Source: JBBRTJ01 sp038244535 (GTDB lineage Bacteria; Actinomycetota; Acidimicrobiia; Acidimicrobiales; Ilumatobacteraceae). From it: 46,420 nucleotides of DNA. The stretch spans positions 1-46,420 of the forward strand of contig JBBRTJ010000015.1 in assembly GCA_038244535.1 (NCBI GenBank). Reading direction: 5' to 3'. The notes below the pieces were generated by a model that was not told the DNA's origin, searched no databases, and was given only the letters and a program-made list of their open reading frames with translations. Below, piece after piece: positions 24,623 to 33,020 of the stretch (position 1 is its first letter; every line of letters starts with the position of its first letter). A program made the translations under genes and the position numbers.

Positions 24623-24716
24623 GTCCTGGGTTGTAGCAGATCCCCCACGACGCAGCGGGTGCCCGAAGCCGGTCCGATCCACCACGTCACCACGCAGGCC
24701 GCGTCAGGATGGCGGT

Positions 24717-26441
24717 GTGGAGCTGAGCGACCCGGAGATCGCTGATCGTCTCGCCGACACCGTCGAGGCCGTCGCCTCGGAGCATCACGTGCCCGGGATC
24801 GCGTGGGCGGTGGTGGCCGGCGGCGAGGTCGTGCTTGGCGGCGGGCGCGGATCGCTCTCGATCGCCGACCCGGACGCGCGGCCCGATGTCCGTTCGCTGT
24901 TTCGCATCGCGTCGATGACGAAGAGCTTCACTGCGGCGGCCGTGCTGCTCCTACGCGACGAAGCTCGCTTGCGACTCGACGATCCGGTGGGGGAGTGGGT
25001 GCCGCAATGGGCCGGACTGCGCGGCCCGAGTGCCGACGCCGAGCTCGTCACGATCCGCCATCTACTGACCATGACGTCTGGTCTCGCCACCGATGATCCG
25101 TGGGGGGATCGCCTCCTCGCCATCGGTCGCGACGAGCTCGACGAGCTCCTCGGTCGGGGGGCCACGTTCGCCGTGGCCACCGGCACGGCCTACGAGTACT
25201 CGAACCTGGGCTACGTCGCGCTCGGACGGGTGGTCGAGGCGGCGTCGGCGATGACGTGCCAGTCGTTCGTCACCGACCGCTTCCTCGCGCCGCTCGGCAT
25301 GACCGACACCGTCTGGGATGCCGACGACGTCGCCCCGGCGCGTGTCGCCCGGCCACACCGCTGGCAGGACGACCGCTGGGTCGACGACGGTGACCCGTTG
25401 GGCGACGGCGGGTTCGCGCCGATGGGAGGGCTCTGGAGCACAGTGGCCGACCTGGCCCGATGGGTCGGCTTCTGGTGCGATGGCTTCCCGGCCCGCGATG
25501 GTGACGACGGCGCGCCGCTGCGGCGCGCCAGTCGGCGCGAAGCCCAGCGCGCGTGGACGTCGTTCCCGAGCCGCGTCATGGTGGACCACCCCGATCGATG
25601 GCGGGTGTTCAGCGGCGGGTACGCGATGGGGCTGCAGGCCCTCGACGACCTGCGCCTCGGACTGACGGTGGGCCACTCCGGCGGCTTGCCCGGCTTCGGT
25701 TCGAACATGCGGTGGTTGCCCCACCGCGGCATCGGCGTGGTGGCTCTCGGCAACGTGACCTACGCGCCCATGGCACAGCTCAACCACCGGTTGCTGCACC
25801 TGCTGGCCGACCTGGACGCGCTCGCACCGGCGCCTCCCGTGCCCGTGTCTCCTGCGCTGCGATCGGCGGCCCAACAGGTCGCCGGGTTGCTGGGCGACTG
25901 GGACGACGGCCTGGCCCGCTCGGTGCTTGCCGTGAACGTCGCTCTCGACGACCCGTTCGAGCGCCGGCGCGCTGACGCTGCCGCGCTCGTCGAGCGTCAC
26001 GGGCCGCTCACGCTCGCAGGGGTGACCGCGGAGAACGCGGCTGCGGGGGTGGCCACGTTGGTTGGCGCCGTCGGCGAGGTGAAGGTCGACTTGCAGCTGT
26101 CGGCCGAGAAGCCGCCGCGGGTGCAGCACTACGACACGGTCGCGGTCCTTCCGCAGAGTGAATCGCTCGCGGCTGCCGCCGCAGTCATCGCGGCGCGCCT
26201 TGCCGGTCGGCCGACGCACGGGGCGGGACTCGACGATGAGGCGATCGGCCGGTTCGAGCGTGAGCTCGCCGCCATCACATTGCTGTTCGGTGTCCCATCG
26301 CTCGGTGCGGTCACGGCGTGCGACGGCGCGCACCATGCGCGGTTCGCGCTGCACACCCAGCGCGGAAACGGGGTCGCGCTCGATCTCACCGTTGACGACG
26401 ATGGCGCGGTGACGGCCGTTTCGATCGTTCCGAACGACTGA
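24717..26441 (+). CDS. Serine hydrolase of the class C beta-lactamase / penicillin-binding-protein family
   Basis: The 574-residue protein has the class C signature set: S66-M-T-K69 (nucleophile and general base), Y161-S-N163 in YEYSNLGY, and H320-S-G322 in GHSGGLPGFGS. The first ~360 residues are the catalytic domain. The C-terminal ~200 residues form a separate domain rich in Ala and Val (after PPVPVSPALRSAAQQ) that I cannot assign. No signal peptide is visible, which points to a cytoplasmic esterase or peptidase rather than a secreted lactamase. The start is a GTG at 24717; earlier in-frame codons cross the divergent LLM promoter and look non-coding. Confidence 0.85.
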   Translation: MELSDPEIADRLADTVEAVASEHHVPGIAWAVVAGGEVVLGGGRGSLSIADPDARPDVRSLFRIASMTKSFTAAAVLLLRDEARLRLDDPVGEWVPQWAGLRGPSADAELVTIRHLLTMTSGLATDDPWGDRLLAIGRDELDELLGRGATFAVATGTAYEYSNLGYVALGRVVEAASAMTCQSFVTDRFLAPLGMTDTVWDADDVAPARVARPHRWQDDRWVDDGDPLGDGGFAPMGGLWSTVADLARWVGFWCDGFPARDGDDGAPLRRASRREAQRAWTSFPSRVMVDHPDRWRVFSGGYAMGLQALDDLRLGLTVGHSGGLPGFGSNMRWLPHRGIGVVALGNVTYAPMAQLNHRLLHLLADLDALAPAPPVPVSPALRSAAQQVAGLLGDWDDGLARSVLAVNVALDDPFERRRADAAALVERHGPLTLAGVTAENAAAGVATLVGAVGEVKVDLQLSAEKPPRVQHYDTVAVLPQSESLAAAAAVIAARLAGRPTHGAGLDDEAIGRFERELAAITLLFGVPSLGAVTACDGAHHARFALHTQRGNGVALDLTVDDDGAVTAVSIVPND

Positions 26442-26460
26442 ACCGCCCACCCCTGCACTG

Positions 26461-27234
26461 TCAGTCGAGGAGGTCGGGCTCCTCGGCGACGATCTTGTCG
26501 AACATGGGCTGGAAGCTGAACCAGCCGCCGATCTCGTTGCCGACCTGGCTGTGGGTGAGCTTGGCGCTCGGGTGGTCGATCTTGACCGTGGTGCCGGCGG
26601 CATCGGCCAGGAGCTGGGCGTAGCACGAGCGGTCCATGGCGATGAACCACCATGCCGCCGCGTCGACGCTGGTGCCGACGGTAAGCAGGCCGTGGTTGCG
26701 CAGGATGGCGGCCTTGGCCGAGCCGAGGGCCGACGCGATGCGGCCGCCCTCCTCGACGTCGAGCACCACGCCGGTGTAGTCGTCAAAGACGGCGTGGTCC
26801 TCGTAGAAGGCACAAGCGTCTTGGGTGATCGGATCGAGCAGCTTTCCGAGTGCGGAGAAGGCCTTGCCGTGCACGCTGTGGCAGTGAGCGGCGGCGTTCA
26901 CGTCGGGTCGGGCCTTGTGGATCGCTGAGTGAATGGCGAACGCGGCTCGGTTGACGGGCCAGTCACCTTCGACCACGTTGCCGTGGTGATCGCACAAGAT
27001 GAGGTCGCTCGTGCGGATCATGCCGAAGTGCATGCCGAACGGGTTCACCCAGAAGTGGTCGAGCCGCTCGGGATCGCGCACGGTGATGTGGCCGGCGGGA
27101 CCCTCGTCGTAACCGAGGCGGCTCCACACGCGGAACGCTGCGGCGAGATGCTGCTTGCGGTACTGGCGCTCATCGTCGGGTGACGAGAACGTCGGGAGCT
27201 TGTGCGGCGCGCGTTTGGCTGTGACCGTCGACAT
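26461..27234 (-). CDS. Class II aldolase/adducin-family protein
   Basis: The 257-residue protein carries the zinc-binding histidines of class II aldolases: H117 and H119 in AAAHCHSVHGK and H181 in ILRNHGLLTVG. GHITVRDP and VNPFGMHFG are also typical of the fuculose-phosphate-aldolase branch that includes actinobacterial decarboxylase-like members. The N-terminal region (residues 21-40, ERQYRKQHLAAAFRVWSRLG) is the usual first helix. The substrate cannot be predicted; related proteins act on sugar phosphates or are non-catalytic. A TAACGT box lies 6 nt before the ATG. It is divergent from the MFS exporter gene and convergent with the serine hydrolase gene. Confidence 0.9.
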   Translation of the reverse strand: MSTVTAKRAPHKLPTFSSPDDERQYRKQHLAAAFRVWSRLGYDEGPAGHITVRDPERLDHFWVNPFGMHFGMIRTSDLILCDHHGNVVEGDWPVNRAAFAIHSAIHKARPDVNAAAHCHSVHGKAFSALGKLLDPITQDACAFYEDHAVFDDYTGVVLDVEEGGRIASALGSAKAAILRNHGLLTVGTSVDAAAWWFIAMDRSCYAQLLADAAGTTVKIDHPSAKLTHSQVGNEIGGWFSFQPMFDKIVAEEPDLLD

Positions 27235-27240
27235 TTCGCC

Positions 27241-27246
27241 ACGTTA
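27241..27246 (-). promoter_or_regulatory. Candidate -10 box (TAACGT) of the class II aldolase gene
   Basis: TAACGT on the minus strand ends 6 nt before the ATG at 27234. Confidence 0.55.
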
Positions 27247-27297
27247 GCCAGCGACTGGTAGGAAGCCTCGGTTCGTCAGCACCCACGGGGAGGCACG

Positions 27298-28749
27298 GTG
27301 TCGCGCACGATCTCGGTCAAGACCGCGGTGGCGGTGGCCTTCGTGCTCGGGCTGTTCATGGACATCCTCGACACCACGATCGTCAACGTCGCGCTGCCGT
27401 CCATCCAGCGCGACTTCGGCTCGGAGCTGTCCACGACCGAGTGGCTGGTGACCGGTTACCTCCTGAGCCTGGCGGTGTTCATCCCTGCTTCGGGTTGGCT
27501 CGGTGACCGCTACGGGACCAAGCGGATCTTCGTCCTGGCGCTGTCCATCTTCACGGCCGCCTCGGTGCTGTGCGCGCTGTCGCCGACCATCGAGTGGCTG
27601 ATCGCCTTTCGAGTGCTGCAAGGAGTGGGCGGCGGCATGCTCACGCCGGTCGGCACCGCCATGCTGTTTCGCGTCTACCCACCGGCCGAGCGGGCCAGGG
27701 CGTCGTCGATCCTGGCCTCGGTCACCGTGCTGGCGCCCGCGCTCGGTCCGGTCCTTGGTGGCTTCCTCACCGAGTACGCGAGCTGGCACTGGATCTTCGT
27801 CGTCAACCTGCCGATCGGCCTGGTCGGCATCTGGTTCACCATGAAGTACGTGCCCGAGCACACAGAGCCGAATTCGGGCCGCTTCGACATCCCCGGGGTC
27901 GTGCTCTCGGGCGCCGGCCTGGCCCTGATCCTCTACGCCCTGTCACAGGGGCCGCTCCACGGATGGACCTCGACGGTCGTGCTCGCCAGCGCGGCGCTCG
28001 GATCGCTCTCCCTTGCGCTCCTGGTGGTGGTCGAGCTGCACACGCCCAAGCCGATGCTGGACCTGCGGCTGCTGGTGGCCCGTTCGTTCCGGACGCCCAA
28101 CGTCGTGTCGTTCTTCGCCACCGCGGCGCTCATCGGGCTGCTGTTCCTGCTGCCCCAGTTCCTTCAGGGTCCCCGAGGGCTCAGCCCGTTCCAGTCGGGC
28201 CTGACGACGTTCCCGCAGGCCTTCGGGGTGATCATCATGGCCCGCATCGTGGGAGCGAAGCTCTACCCGATCTTCGGCCCCCGGCGGCTGGCGATGTTCG
28301 GCCTCGGGATGAACGCACTGATCACCTCGATGTTCCTGTTCGTCGACCTCGACACGAGCCAGTGGATCATCCGCACGATCATGTTCACGCGGGGCCTGTC
28401 CATCGGGTTCGTGTTCATCCCGATCCAAACCGCCGCCTTCGCGCAGGTCACCACGCAGCAGACCGGGCGGGCATCCTCGCTGTTCCAGGCCCAGCGTCAG
28501 ATCGGCTCGGCGTTCGGCGTTGCCATCCTCGCCACCGTCCTGGCCGAACGGCTGAAGCTGGTCGGTGGGCCCGCGGCGCAGGCGGTCGAGCAGGTGAGCG
28601 CCTACCACGAGGCGATGTTCTTTGCCGTGCTGATCGCCGTGGTCGGCTTCGTCGCCGCGATGTTCATCCACGACAGCGACGCCGCCGGCACCATGGTGCG
28701 CCAGCCCCGTGGCGCCGTCCGAGCGGCCGCGTCCGCCGAGGTGCACTGA
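27298..28749 (+). CDS. MFS multidrug exporter, DHA2 (EmrB/QacA) family
   Basis: The 483-residue membrane protein is of the 14-helix DHA2 type. FMDILDTTIVNVALPSIQ in the first helix is the DHA2 motif D1, GDRYGTKRIF is motif A, and LAPALGPVLGGF is the antiporter motif C. It starts at a GTG with GGGGAGG upstream. It should pump drugs or metabolites out using the proton gradient. No TetR or MarR regulator is adjacent, so control is not obvious. It is divergent from the class II aldolase gene and convergent with the PLP decarboxylase gene, with no clear terminator in the 13-nt gap. Confidence 0.93.
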   Translation: MSRTISVKTAVAVAFVLGLFMDILDTTIVNVALPSIQRDFGSELSTTEWLVTGYLLSLAVFIPASGWLGDRYGTKRIFVLALSIFTAASVLCALSPTIEWLIAFRVLQGVGGGMLTPVGTAMLFRVYPPAERARASSILASVTVLAPALGPVLGGFLTEYASWHWIFVVNLPIGLVGIWFTMKYVPEHTEPNSGRFDIPGVVLSGAGLALILYALSQGPLHGWTSTVVLASAALGSLSLALLVVVELHTPKPMLDLRLLVARSFRTPNVVSFFATAALIGLLFLLPQFLQGPRGLSPFQSGLTTFPQAFGVIIMARIVGAKLYPIFGPRRLAMFGLGMNALITSMFLFVDLDTSQWIIRTIMFTRGLSIGFVFIPIQTAAFAQVTTQQTGRASSLFQAQRQIGSAFGVAILATVLAERLKLVGGPAAQAVEQVSAYHEAMFFAVLIAVVGFVAAMFIHDSDAAGTMVRQPRGAVRAAASAEVH

Positions 28750-28762
28750 CGAGCGGCGACGC

Positions 28763-30010
28763 TCACTCGACGGTTCCGTAGGCCCCGTGATCGCCTTGGT
28801 CTCGTGAGGCGAGGACCTCACGCACGGACGCCTCCAGGTCGACGACGAACTCGTCGATGCGGCCATCGTGCACGGCGTTGACGGTGCAGTGCAGGCTGGC
28901 CGGCGGGCCTTGGCGGTCGAGGTACCAGCCCCGCCGCCACAGCGCGTCGGCGACCGCGAACACGTCGAGCTGCTCGGGATCAGCGGCGCCGAAGGCGACC
29001 AGCATCGCGTCAGGTCGGGCCCGCAGCGCCAGCTCCGCAGTGGCATCGATGGCGTCGGCCAGTGCGAGCGCAGCACGGCGGGCTGATGCCGTCAACCGCC
29101 GGTAGCCGTCGTCGCCCAAGTGGTGCATCACCGCCCAGGCTGCCGCCATGGCGCCGCCCGACTTGGTGCCGAGCATCCCCGACGACCCGTACACGCCACC
29201 CAGCCAGTTGTCGGTGACGAAGGTCTGGTACGAGCGGAGCCGCTTGTCGCGATGGACGATGACCGACGCACCCTTGGCCGTGTAGCCGAACTTGTGCAGG
29301 TCCACCGAGATGCTCGTGACACCCTCGACGCGGAAGTCCCACGGGGCCACCTGTTCACCCAGTCGCTCGAGGTAGGGGAGCGCAATCCCTCCCATGCAGG
29401 CATCGACGTGGCAGTTGATGTCACGCTCGGCGGCCAGCGCGGCGATGGGCGGGATCGGGTCGATGACCCCCTGCGGGTACTGCGGGGCCGATCCGACGAC
29501 GAGCACGGTGCGATCGGTGATGGCATCGGCCATGGCATCGGGGTCGGCGCGCCAGTCGGGACCAACCGGTACCCGCACCGATCGCACGCCGAAGTAGTCA
29601 GCCGCCTTTTCGAACGCGGCGTGGGCCGAGGCGGGCAGGACCATCTCCGGGGCGTCGATCCCGCGCTCGGCCAGGCCCCGCTGCTTGGCGGCCCGCACCG
29701 CCATCAGCAGGCTCTCGGTGCCGCCGCTGGTCATGAAGCCGGCTGCGCCAGGGGGCGCGGACACGAGATCGGCGACGATGGTCACGACCTCGGCCTGGAT
29801 GGTGCGCAGGCTCGGGAACGCGTCGGTGTTGAGTGCGTTCTCGGCCATGTAGGCGCCGTAGGCCCGCTGCTGCAGCGCCAGCACCTCATCACCGGCGCTG
29901 TAGGCGAGGGTGAACGCCCGACCGTCGCGCCAGCGGACGTCGCCGCCCTTCAGCGCTTGGAGCTGCGCGAGCACCTCGTCGACAGGCCGGCCGTGATCGG
30001 GGAGCGCCAT
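28763..30010 (-). CDS. PLP-dependent decarboxylase/lyase of the group II (sphingosine-phosphate-lyase-like) family
   Basis: The 415-residue enzyme has the fold-type I core of group II decarboxylases: GFMTSGGTESLLMAV, a ring-stacking histidine H130 (ASAHAAFEK), D203 in HVDACMGG and the PLP lysine K240 in VDLHKFGYTAKG. Spacing and the YTAKG sequence are closer to sphinganine-1-phosphate aldolase than to glutamate or aromatic decarboxylases. Substrates could be a phosphorylated long-chain base or an amino acid; nothing nearby settles this. The ATG at 30010 has a TACCGT box 8 nt upstream, which implies a leaderless mRNA. Confidence 0.9.
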   Translation of the reverse strand: MALPDHGRPVDEVLAQLQALKGGDVRWRDGRAFTLAYSAGDEVLALQQRAYGAYMAENALNTDAFPSLRTIQAEVVTIVADLVSAPPGAAGFMTSGGTESLLMAVRAAKQRGLAERGIDAPEMVLPASAHAAFEKAADYFGVRSVRVPVGPDWRADPDAMADAITDRTVLVVGSAPQYPQGVIDPIPPIAALAAERDINCHVDACMGGIALPYLERLGEQVAPWDFRVEGVTSISVDLHKFGYTAKGASVIVHRDKRLRSYQTFVTDNWLGGVYGSSGMLGTKSGGAMAAAWAVMHHLGDDGYRRLTASARRAALALADAIDATAELALRARPDAMLVAFGAADPEQLDVFAVADALWRRGWYLDRQGPPASLHCTVNAVHDGRIDEFVVDLEASVREVLASRDQGDHGAYGTVE

Positions 30011-30018
30011 GGGCGCGC

Positions 30019-30024
30019 ACGGTA
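30019..30024 (-). promoter_or_regulatory. Candidate -10 box (TACCGT) of the PLP decarboxylase gene
   Basis: TACCGT on the minus strand ends 8 nt before the ATG at 30010. The upstream hydrolase gene stops at 30053, so the decarboxylase can be expressed separately from it. Confidence 0.5.
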
Positions 30025-30052
30025 GACGAGCGGCCCGCGACGACGCGGCGGG

Positions 30053-31297
30053 TCAGCCGGCGGTGAAGGTGACCTTCACCGGTGAGTACGCACCCTCGAT
30101 CGAAGCGTCGAGACCAACGGGCACCACGTCGATGCCGAACGCGCTCCGGGTGGCGGCGATGGTGAGGTGCTCGATGAGTAGCCATCCCTGCTCGGCGGGC
30201 AGGTACTTGGTATCGCAACCGTCGGCGAACAGCTTGACGACGAGGTCGGGGACAGCCACGCCATAGCTGCGGGCGACGGTCAGCACGCCGCCTTTGTCCC
30301 GCTCGATCGTGCAGGTGTCCATGAACGACAGGTGGGTGGCGTTGTCGATGACGGCCAGGCGCTTGGGCGAGGTGGCCAGGGCGGTGAACGCCCCTTGGAT
30401 CACGTCGAGGCGCGCAATGGCGTCGGCCGAGCCGGCCACGATCGTGGCGGGCTTCGCGGGAGCGACCACGGTGGTGCCCGTGGTCGCCCCGAAGCCGGTG
30501 GCGGGGGGAGCGGCGAGCTCGACGTAGCCGACGACGTCGGGATCGGCGGCCAGCTTGAACGAGGCGATGCCACCGGCGCTGTGGCCCACGGCCATGACCT
30601 TGCCGGTGGCGACCCGGCCCGCGAACGGGCCGCCGTCGCGGAGGTTCTCGGCCTCCATCAGCTTCACCGTGGCCCGCAGGTCCTCGACGTCGCTCTGCCC
30701 CTTGCCCGCGCTGCCGTCGAGGACCGAGGTCAAGTTGCGCGAGCGATGCTCAGGGGCCGCCACGACGAAGCCCCACGACGCCATCGCCGCGGTGAGGAAC
30801 GACGACTGCGTGCGGTAGCCGGCCAGCCCATGGCTGAACAGCACGAGGGGGAAGGGAGCGGTGACGGGCTCGGCCGCGGGCAGGTCGGCGTAGGCCTCCA
30901 TCGTGAACATCGAGCCAACGCCGTCGGGGACCTTGGCCTGTTCACTGGCAGGCAGCAGGTCGCGCATGTCGTAGGTCGCCTTCGCTTTGCCCGCCTCCGA
31001 ACCGGTCACGGCCGGGTACCAGACCGCCACCGGTCGGTCACCCATCTGGAGCGTCGTGAAGCCGACCGGGTAGGGGCCGGGCTTGGCAAACGCCCGAGGC
31101 CCTGAGGGCGCCGGCACGGTGGTCGTCGTGACGGCCGGGACCGTGGTGGTGGCCACCGTGGACGTGGACGCGGTCGCGAGCGACGACGCGGTGGTCGAGG
31201 TCGTAGCGGCGGAGCCCCCACCGGAGCCACAGGCCGTCAGCACGACGAGTGGGAGGGCGGCGGCGAGCGCGCTGAGCGAGAGGGAGCGGCGGGGCAT
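30053..31297 (-). CDS. Lipoprotein alpha/beta hydrolase (PAF-acetylhydrolase/chlorophyllase-like)
   Basis: The 414-residue protein has a lipoprotein signal: basic MPRR, hydrophobic core and lipobox LTAC with C23 as the lipidated residue. A Ser/Thr-rich linker of ~45 residues leads to the catalytic domain. The nucleophile is S240 in VGHSAGGIASF; LFSHGLAGYRTQSSF is the oxyanion-hole strand, and DTCTIERDK with THLSFM near the C-terminus may supply acid and histidine. This pattern matches secreted PAF-acetylhydrolase/chlorophyllase-like esterases. It would face the outside of the cytoplasmic membrane. The start at 31297 gives the signal peptide and has TACGGT 6 nt upstream. Confidence 0.88.
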   Translation of the reverse strand: MPRRSLSLSALAAALPLVVLTACGSGGGSAATTSTTASSLATASTSTVATTTVPAVTTTTVPAPSGPRAFAKPGPYPVGFTTLQMGDRPVAVWYPAVTGSEAGKAKATYDMRDLLPASEQAKVPDGVGSMFTMEAYADLPAAEPVTAPFPLVLFSHGLAGYRTQSSFLTAAMASWGFVVAAPEHRSRNLTSVLDGSAGKGQSDVEDLRATVKLMEAENLRDGGPFAGRVATGKVMAVGHSAGGIASFKLAADPDVVGYVELAAPPATGFGATTGTTVVAPAKPATIVAGSADAIARLDVIQGAFTALATSPKRLAVIDNATHLSFMDTCTIERDKGGVLTVARSYGVAVPDLVVKLFADGCDTKYLPAEQGWLLIEHLTIAATRSAFGIDVVPVGLDASIEGAYSPVKVTFTAG

Positions 31298-31303
31298 CGC
31301 CGC

Positions 31304-31309
31304 ACCGTA
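31304..31309 (-). promoter_or_regulatory. Candidate -10 box (TACGGT) of the lipoprotein hydrolase gene
   Basis: TACGGT on the minus strand ends 6 nt before the ATG at 31297. Confidence 0.5.
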
Positions 31310-31395
31310 CTGAGCGACGTGGCAGCGTTGAGCACCGGACAATCCGTTTGAGCGCCTCGAACGAACGGTAGGGGACCGGGACTCCAGGAGGACAC

Positions 31396-32181
31396 ATGAG
31401 CACGACGCGACTCATGCGCTACGGCGCATCGGCACTGCTGCTGATCGGCGGGTGGGTGCACCTGAAGCTCTACTTCGACGGCTATCGCGATGTCCCCAAC
31501 GCCAACCTCGGACGCTCCTTCCTGCTCAACGCACTTGCGTCAGTGGTGGTGGCGGTCGCCATCGCCGTTCGGCCCGAGCGAATCGTGCGCCTCGCCGGCA
31601 TGGCCGTCGCCGCCGGCACGCTGGGGGCGTTTGCCGTCAGCCGGACCGATCAGGGGATCTTCGGCTTCACCGAATCGGGCCTCAACCCGTCCCCCTGGGC
31701 GCTCATCGCGCTCGTCGCCGAGCTGGGCGCCATCGGGCTCCTCGTCGCCTCGCTGGTGCTGGCCCGCAACGAGGACCGCACCCCGGCCGAGCAGCCCGCG
31801 CCACCGCGCACGGTGGCCATCGTCGGCAGCGTGGCCGTCCTGGCCACTGTCGTGCTCGCCGTGCTCTGGAACAGCAGCTCCAGCACCAGCGTCGTTGCCG
31901 GGGGTACGCCGACGACCATCGCGGGGGGCCCCGCCGCTACCGCCGTCGCCATCACTGACTTCGCCTTTGCGCCCGCGTCGCTGACCGTCAAGGTCGGCGA
32001 GATCGTCACGTGGACCAACAAGGACAGCGCCACCCACACCGTGACCGCCGCCGACAAGAGCTTCGACAGCAAGGACCTCGACGGAGGCGCCACGTTCTCG
32101 CACACCTTCTCGACCGCCGGGACCGTTACCTACGCCTGCGCGATCCACTCCTCGATGAAGGGCACCATCGTCGTCAGCTGA
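31396..32181 (+). CDS. Membrane-anchored plastocyanin/cupredoxin-domain protein
   Basis: The 261-residue protein has about four hydrophobic helices in residues 1-160 (a DoxX- or quinol-like membrane region beginning MRYGASALLLIGGWVHLKLY) and a C-terminal cupredoxin domain (about 180-261). Blue-copper ligands are H214 (SATHTV), C248, H251 and M254 (YACAIHSSMKG). It probably carries electrons at the outer face of the membrane. The ATG is preceded by AGGAGG, so this mRNA is leadered. It stands alone between the hydrolase lipoprotein and the VapBC2 pair. The electron partners are unknown. Confidence 0.88.
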   Translation: MSTTRLMRYGASALLLIGGWVHLKLYFDGYRDVPNANLGRSFLLNALASVVVAVAIAVRPERIVRLAGMAVAAGTLGAFAVSRTDQGIFGFTESGLNPSPWALIALVAELGAIGLLVASLVLARNEDRTPAEQPAPPRTVAIVGSVAVLATVVLAVLWNSSSSTSVVAGGTPTTIAGGPAATAVAITDFAFAPASLTVKVGEIVTWTNKDSATHTVTAADKSFDSKDLDGGATFSHTFSTAGTVTYACAIHSSMKGTIVVS

Positions 32182-32300
32182 TCACGCTCGGTCGGCCCAG
32201 ATGCCCGGCCGACGCAACAGGGGTGCGATCTGCGTCGTCTCCTTCTCCTTCCTGAGAACCAGGCGCCGCAGATCCGAGGGAGGTGCCGCGAACCGCTCAG

Positions 32301-32726
32301 TCACGCCAGCGGGTTGTGCCAGGCGATCTCGGTGAAGCGGGCGAAGTCGGAGTCGGCTGAAACCATGGTCAACCCGTGCTCGACGCACAGCGCGGCGAGC
32401 ACGGCGTCGGGCACGAGGTTGGCCCGCAGGTCAAGGGTGGTCAGGAGCCGGCCCAGGACCTCTCGATGGGCGAGCGTCGGCGCCGGCACCCATGACGTCG
32501 GGGCATCGAGCCAGGCGCTGACCAGCCGCCAGGCTTCGACGACGGGGAGCGGTTCGGCGAGGGCACGAGGGTTGGTGGCGATGCGAACGAAGGCCGTGAG
32601 CGACGCCCACGGCAGGCCGACCCGGCGCGAGCCGTTCAGAGCCCTTTCGAGCCAGAGCTTGGCCGCGGGATGGTGGGGGCTCGTCTCGTCGACGGCGTAG
32701 AGCAGGACGTTGGCATCAACCAGCAC
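32301..32726 (-). CDS. vapC: VapC-type PIN-domain ribonuclease toxin (copy 2)
   Basis: The 141-residue toxin starts at a GTG, 7 nt after its antitoxin stop codon. PIN residues D4 (MLVDANVLLYAVD), D107 (LVPDAVLAAL) and D125/D127 (SADSDFARF) are present, and A45 replaces the frequent Glu in SLTAFVRI, as in copy 1. It aligns without gaps to the toxin at 22994-23419 with about 53% identity by hand count. The pair is on the opposite strand and about 9 kb away. It is likely a sequence-specific RNase that acts on different or overlapping RNA targets. Confidence 0.93.
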   Translation of the reverse strand: MLVDANVLLYAVDETSPHHPAAKLWLERALNGSRRVGLPWASLTAFVRIATNPRALAEPLPVVEAWRLVSAWLDAPTSWVPAPTLAHREVLGRLLTTLDLRANLVPDAVLAALCVEHGLTMVSADSDFARFTEIAWHNPLA

Positions 32727-32733
32727 GTGGCCG

Positions 32734-32964
32734 TCACCGTGCCTCTGGGCCCTCGAGCACGTCGAGCGCGTCGGCGACGTTGGACACGTCGATCTTGAGA
32801 CCGAGGCGGAACGTCTCTTGCCGGAACGCTGGGGTGGCTCCTCGTGGCAGCAGCCCTCGTCGGATCAGCTCGTTCACCGCCTCAGAAACGCCGAGCCGCT
32901 CAGTGCGCCGCAGCTGTTCGACGGCGGCAGCAGCGTCCGCATCGAGCTCGATCGTCGTGCGCAT
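32734..32964 (-). CDS. vapB: VapB-type ribbon-helix-helix antitoxin (copy 2)
   Basis: The 76-residue antitoxin begins MRTTIELDAD, the same strand as copy 1, then has helices AAAAVEQLRRTE and SEAVNELIRRGLL. Its C-terminal segment (LGLKIDVSNVADALDVLEG) is similar to copy 1 (VDVTNIGEVLELLDA), the part expected to bind VapC. An imperfect -10 box TAGAAC lies 6 nt upstream of the ATG (32971-32976), and two AGCATG repeats sit just beyond it. Because the surface-determining residues are similar, cross-talk between the two pairs is possible but untested. Confidence 0.9.
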   Translation of the reverse strand: MRTTIELDADAAAAVEQLRRTERLGVSEAVNELIRRGLLPRGATPAFRQETFRLGLKIDVSNVADALDVLEGPEAR

Positions 32965-32975
32965 GCGGGCGTTCT

Positions 32976-33009
32976 AGCATGGTGATGTGCGAGAAGCAGC
33001 ATGTAGATG
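32976..33009 (-). repeat. VapB2 operator candidate: two AGCATG-N2-GATG repeats 22 bp apart
   Basis: Read on the plus strand, AGCATGGTGATG (32976-32987) and AGCATGTAGATG (32998-33009) are direct repeats with a 22-bp period, two helical turns. They lie just upstream of the VapB2 -10 box and so could bind the antitoxin. The first pair of repeats at the VapB1 promoter has the same 22-bp period. Confidence 0.55.
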
Positions 33010-33020
33010 CCTGGCCATCC

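Noticed and set aside
25062..26813. A 583-codon minus-strand open frame under the serine hydrolase gene
   Set aside because: The plus-strand frame has SxxK, YxN and HxG motifs in order; the antisense product is Arg/Pro/His-rich with no motif.
32182..32388. Small minus-strand open frame overlapping the 3' end of VapC2 (possible relic of another antitoxin)
   Set aside because: It overlaps the real toxin gene in another frame and ends in a short basic tail without a recognisable fold; the evidence is too weak to call a gene or pseudogene. The 119-nt gap 32182-32300 otherwise holds nothing I can identify.
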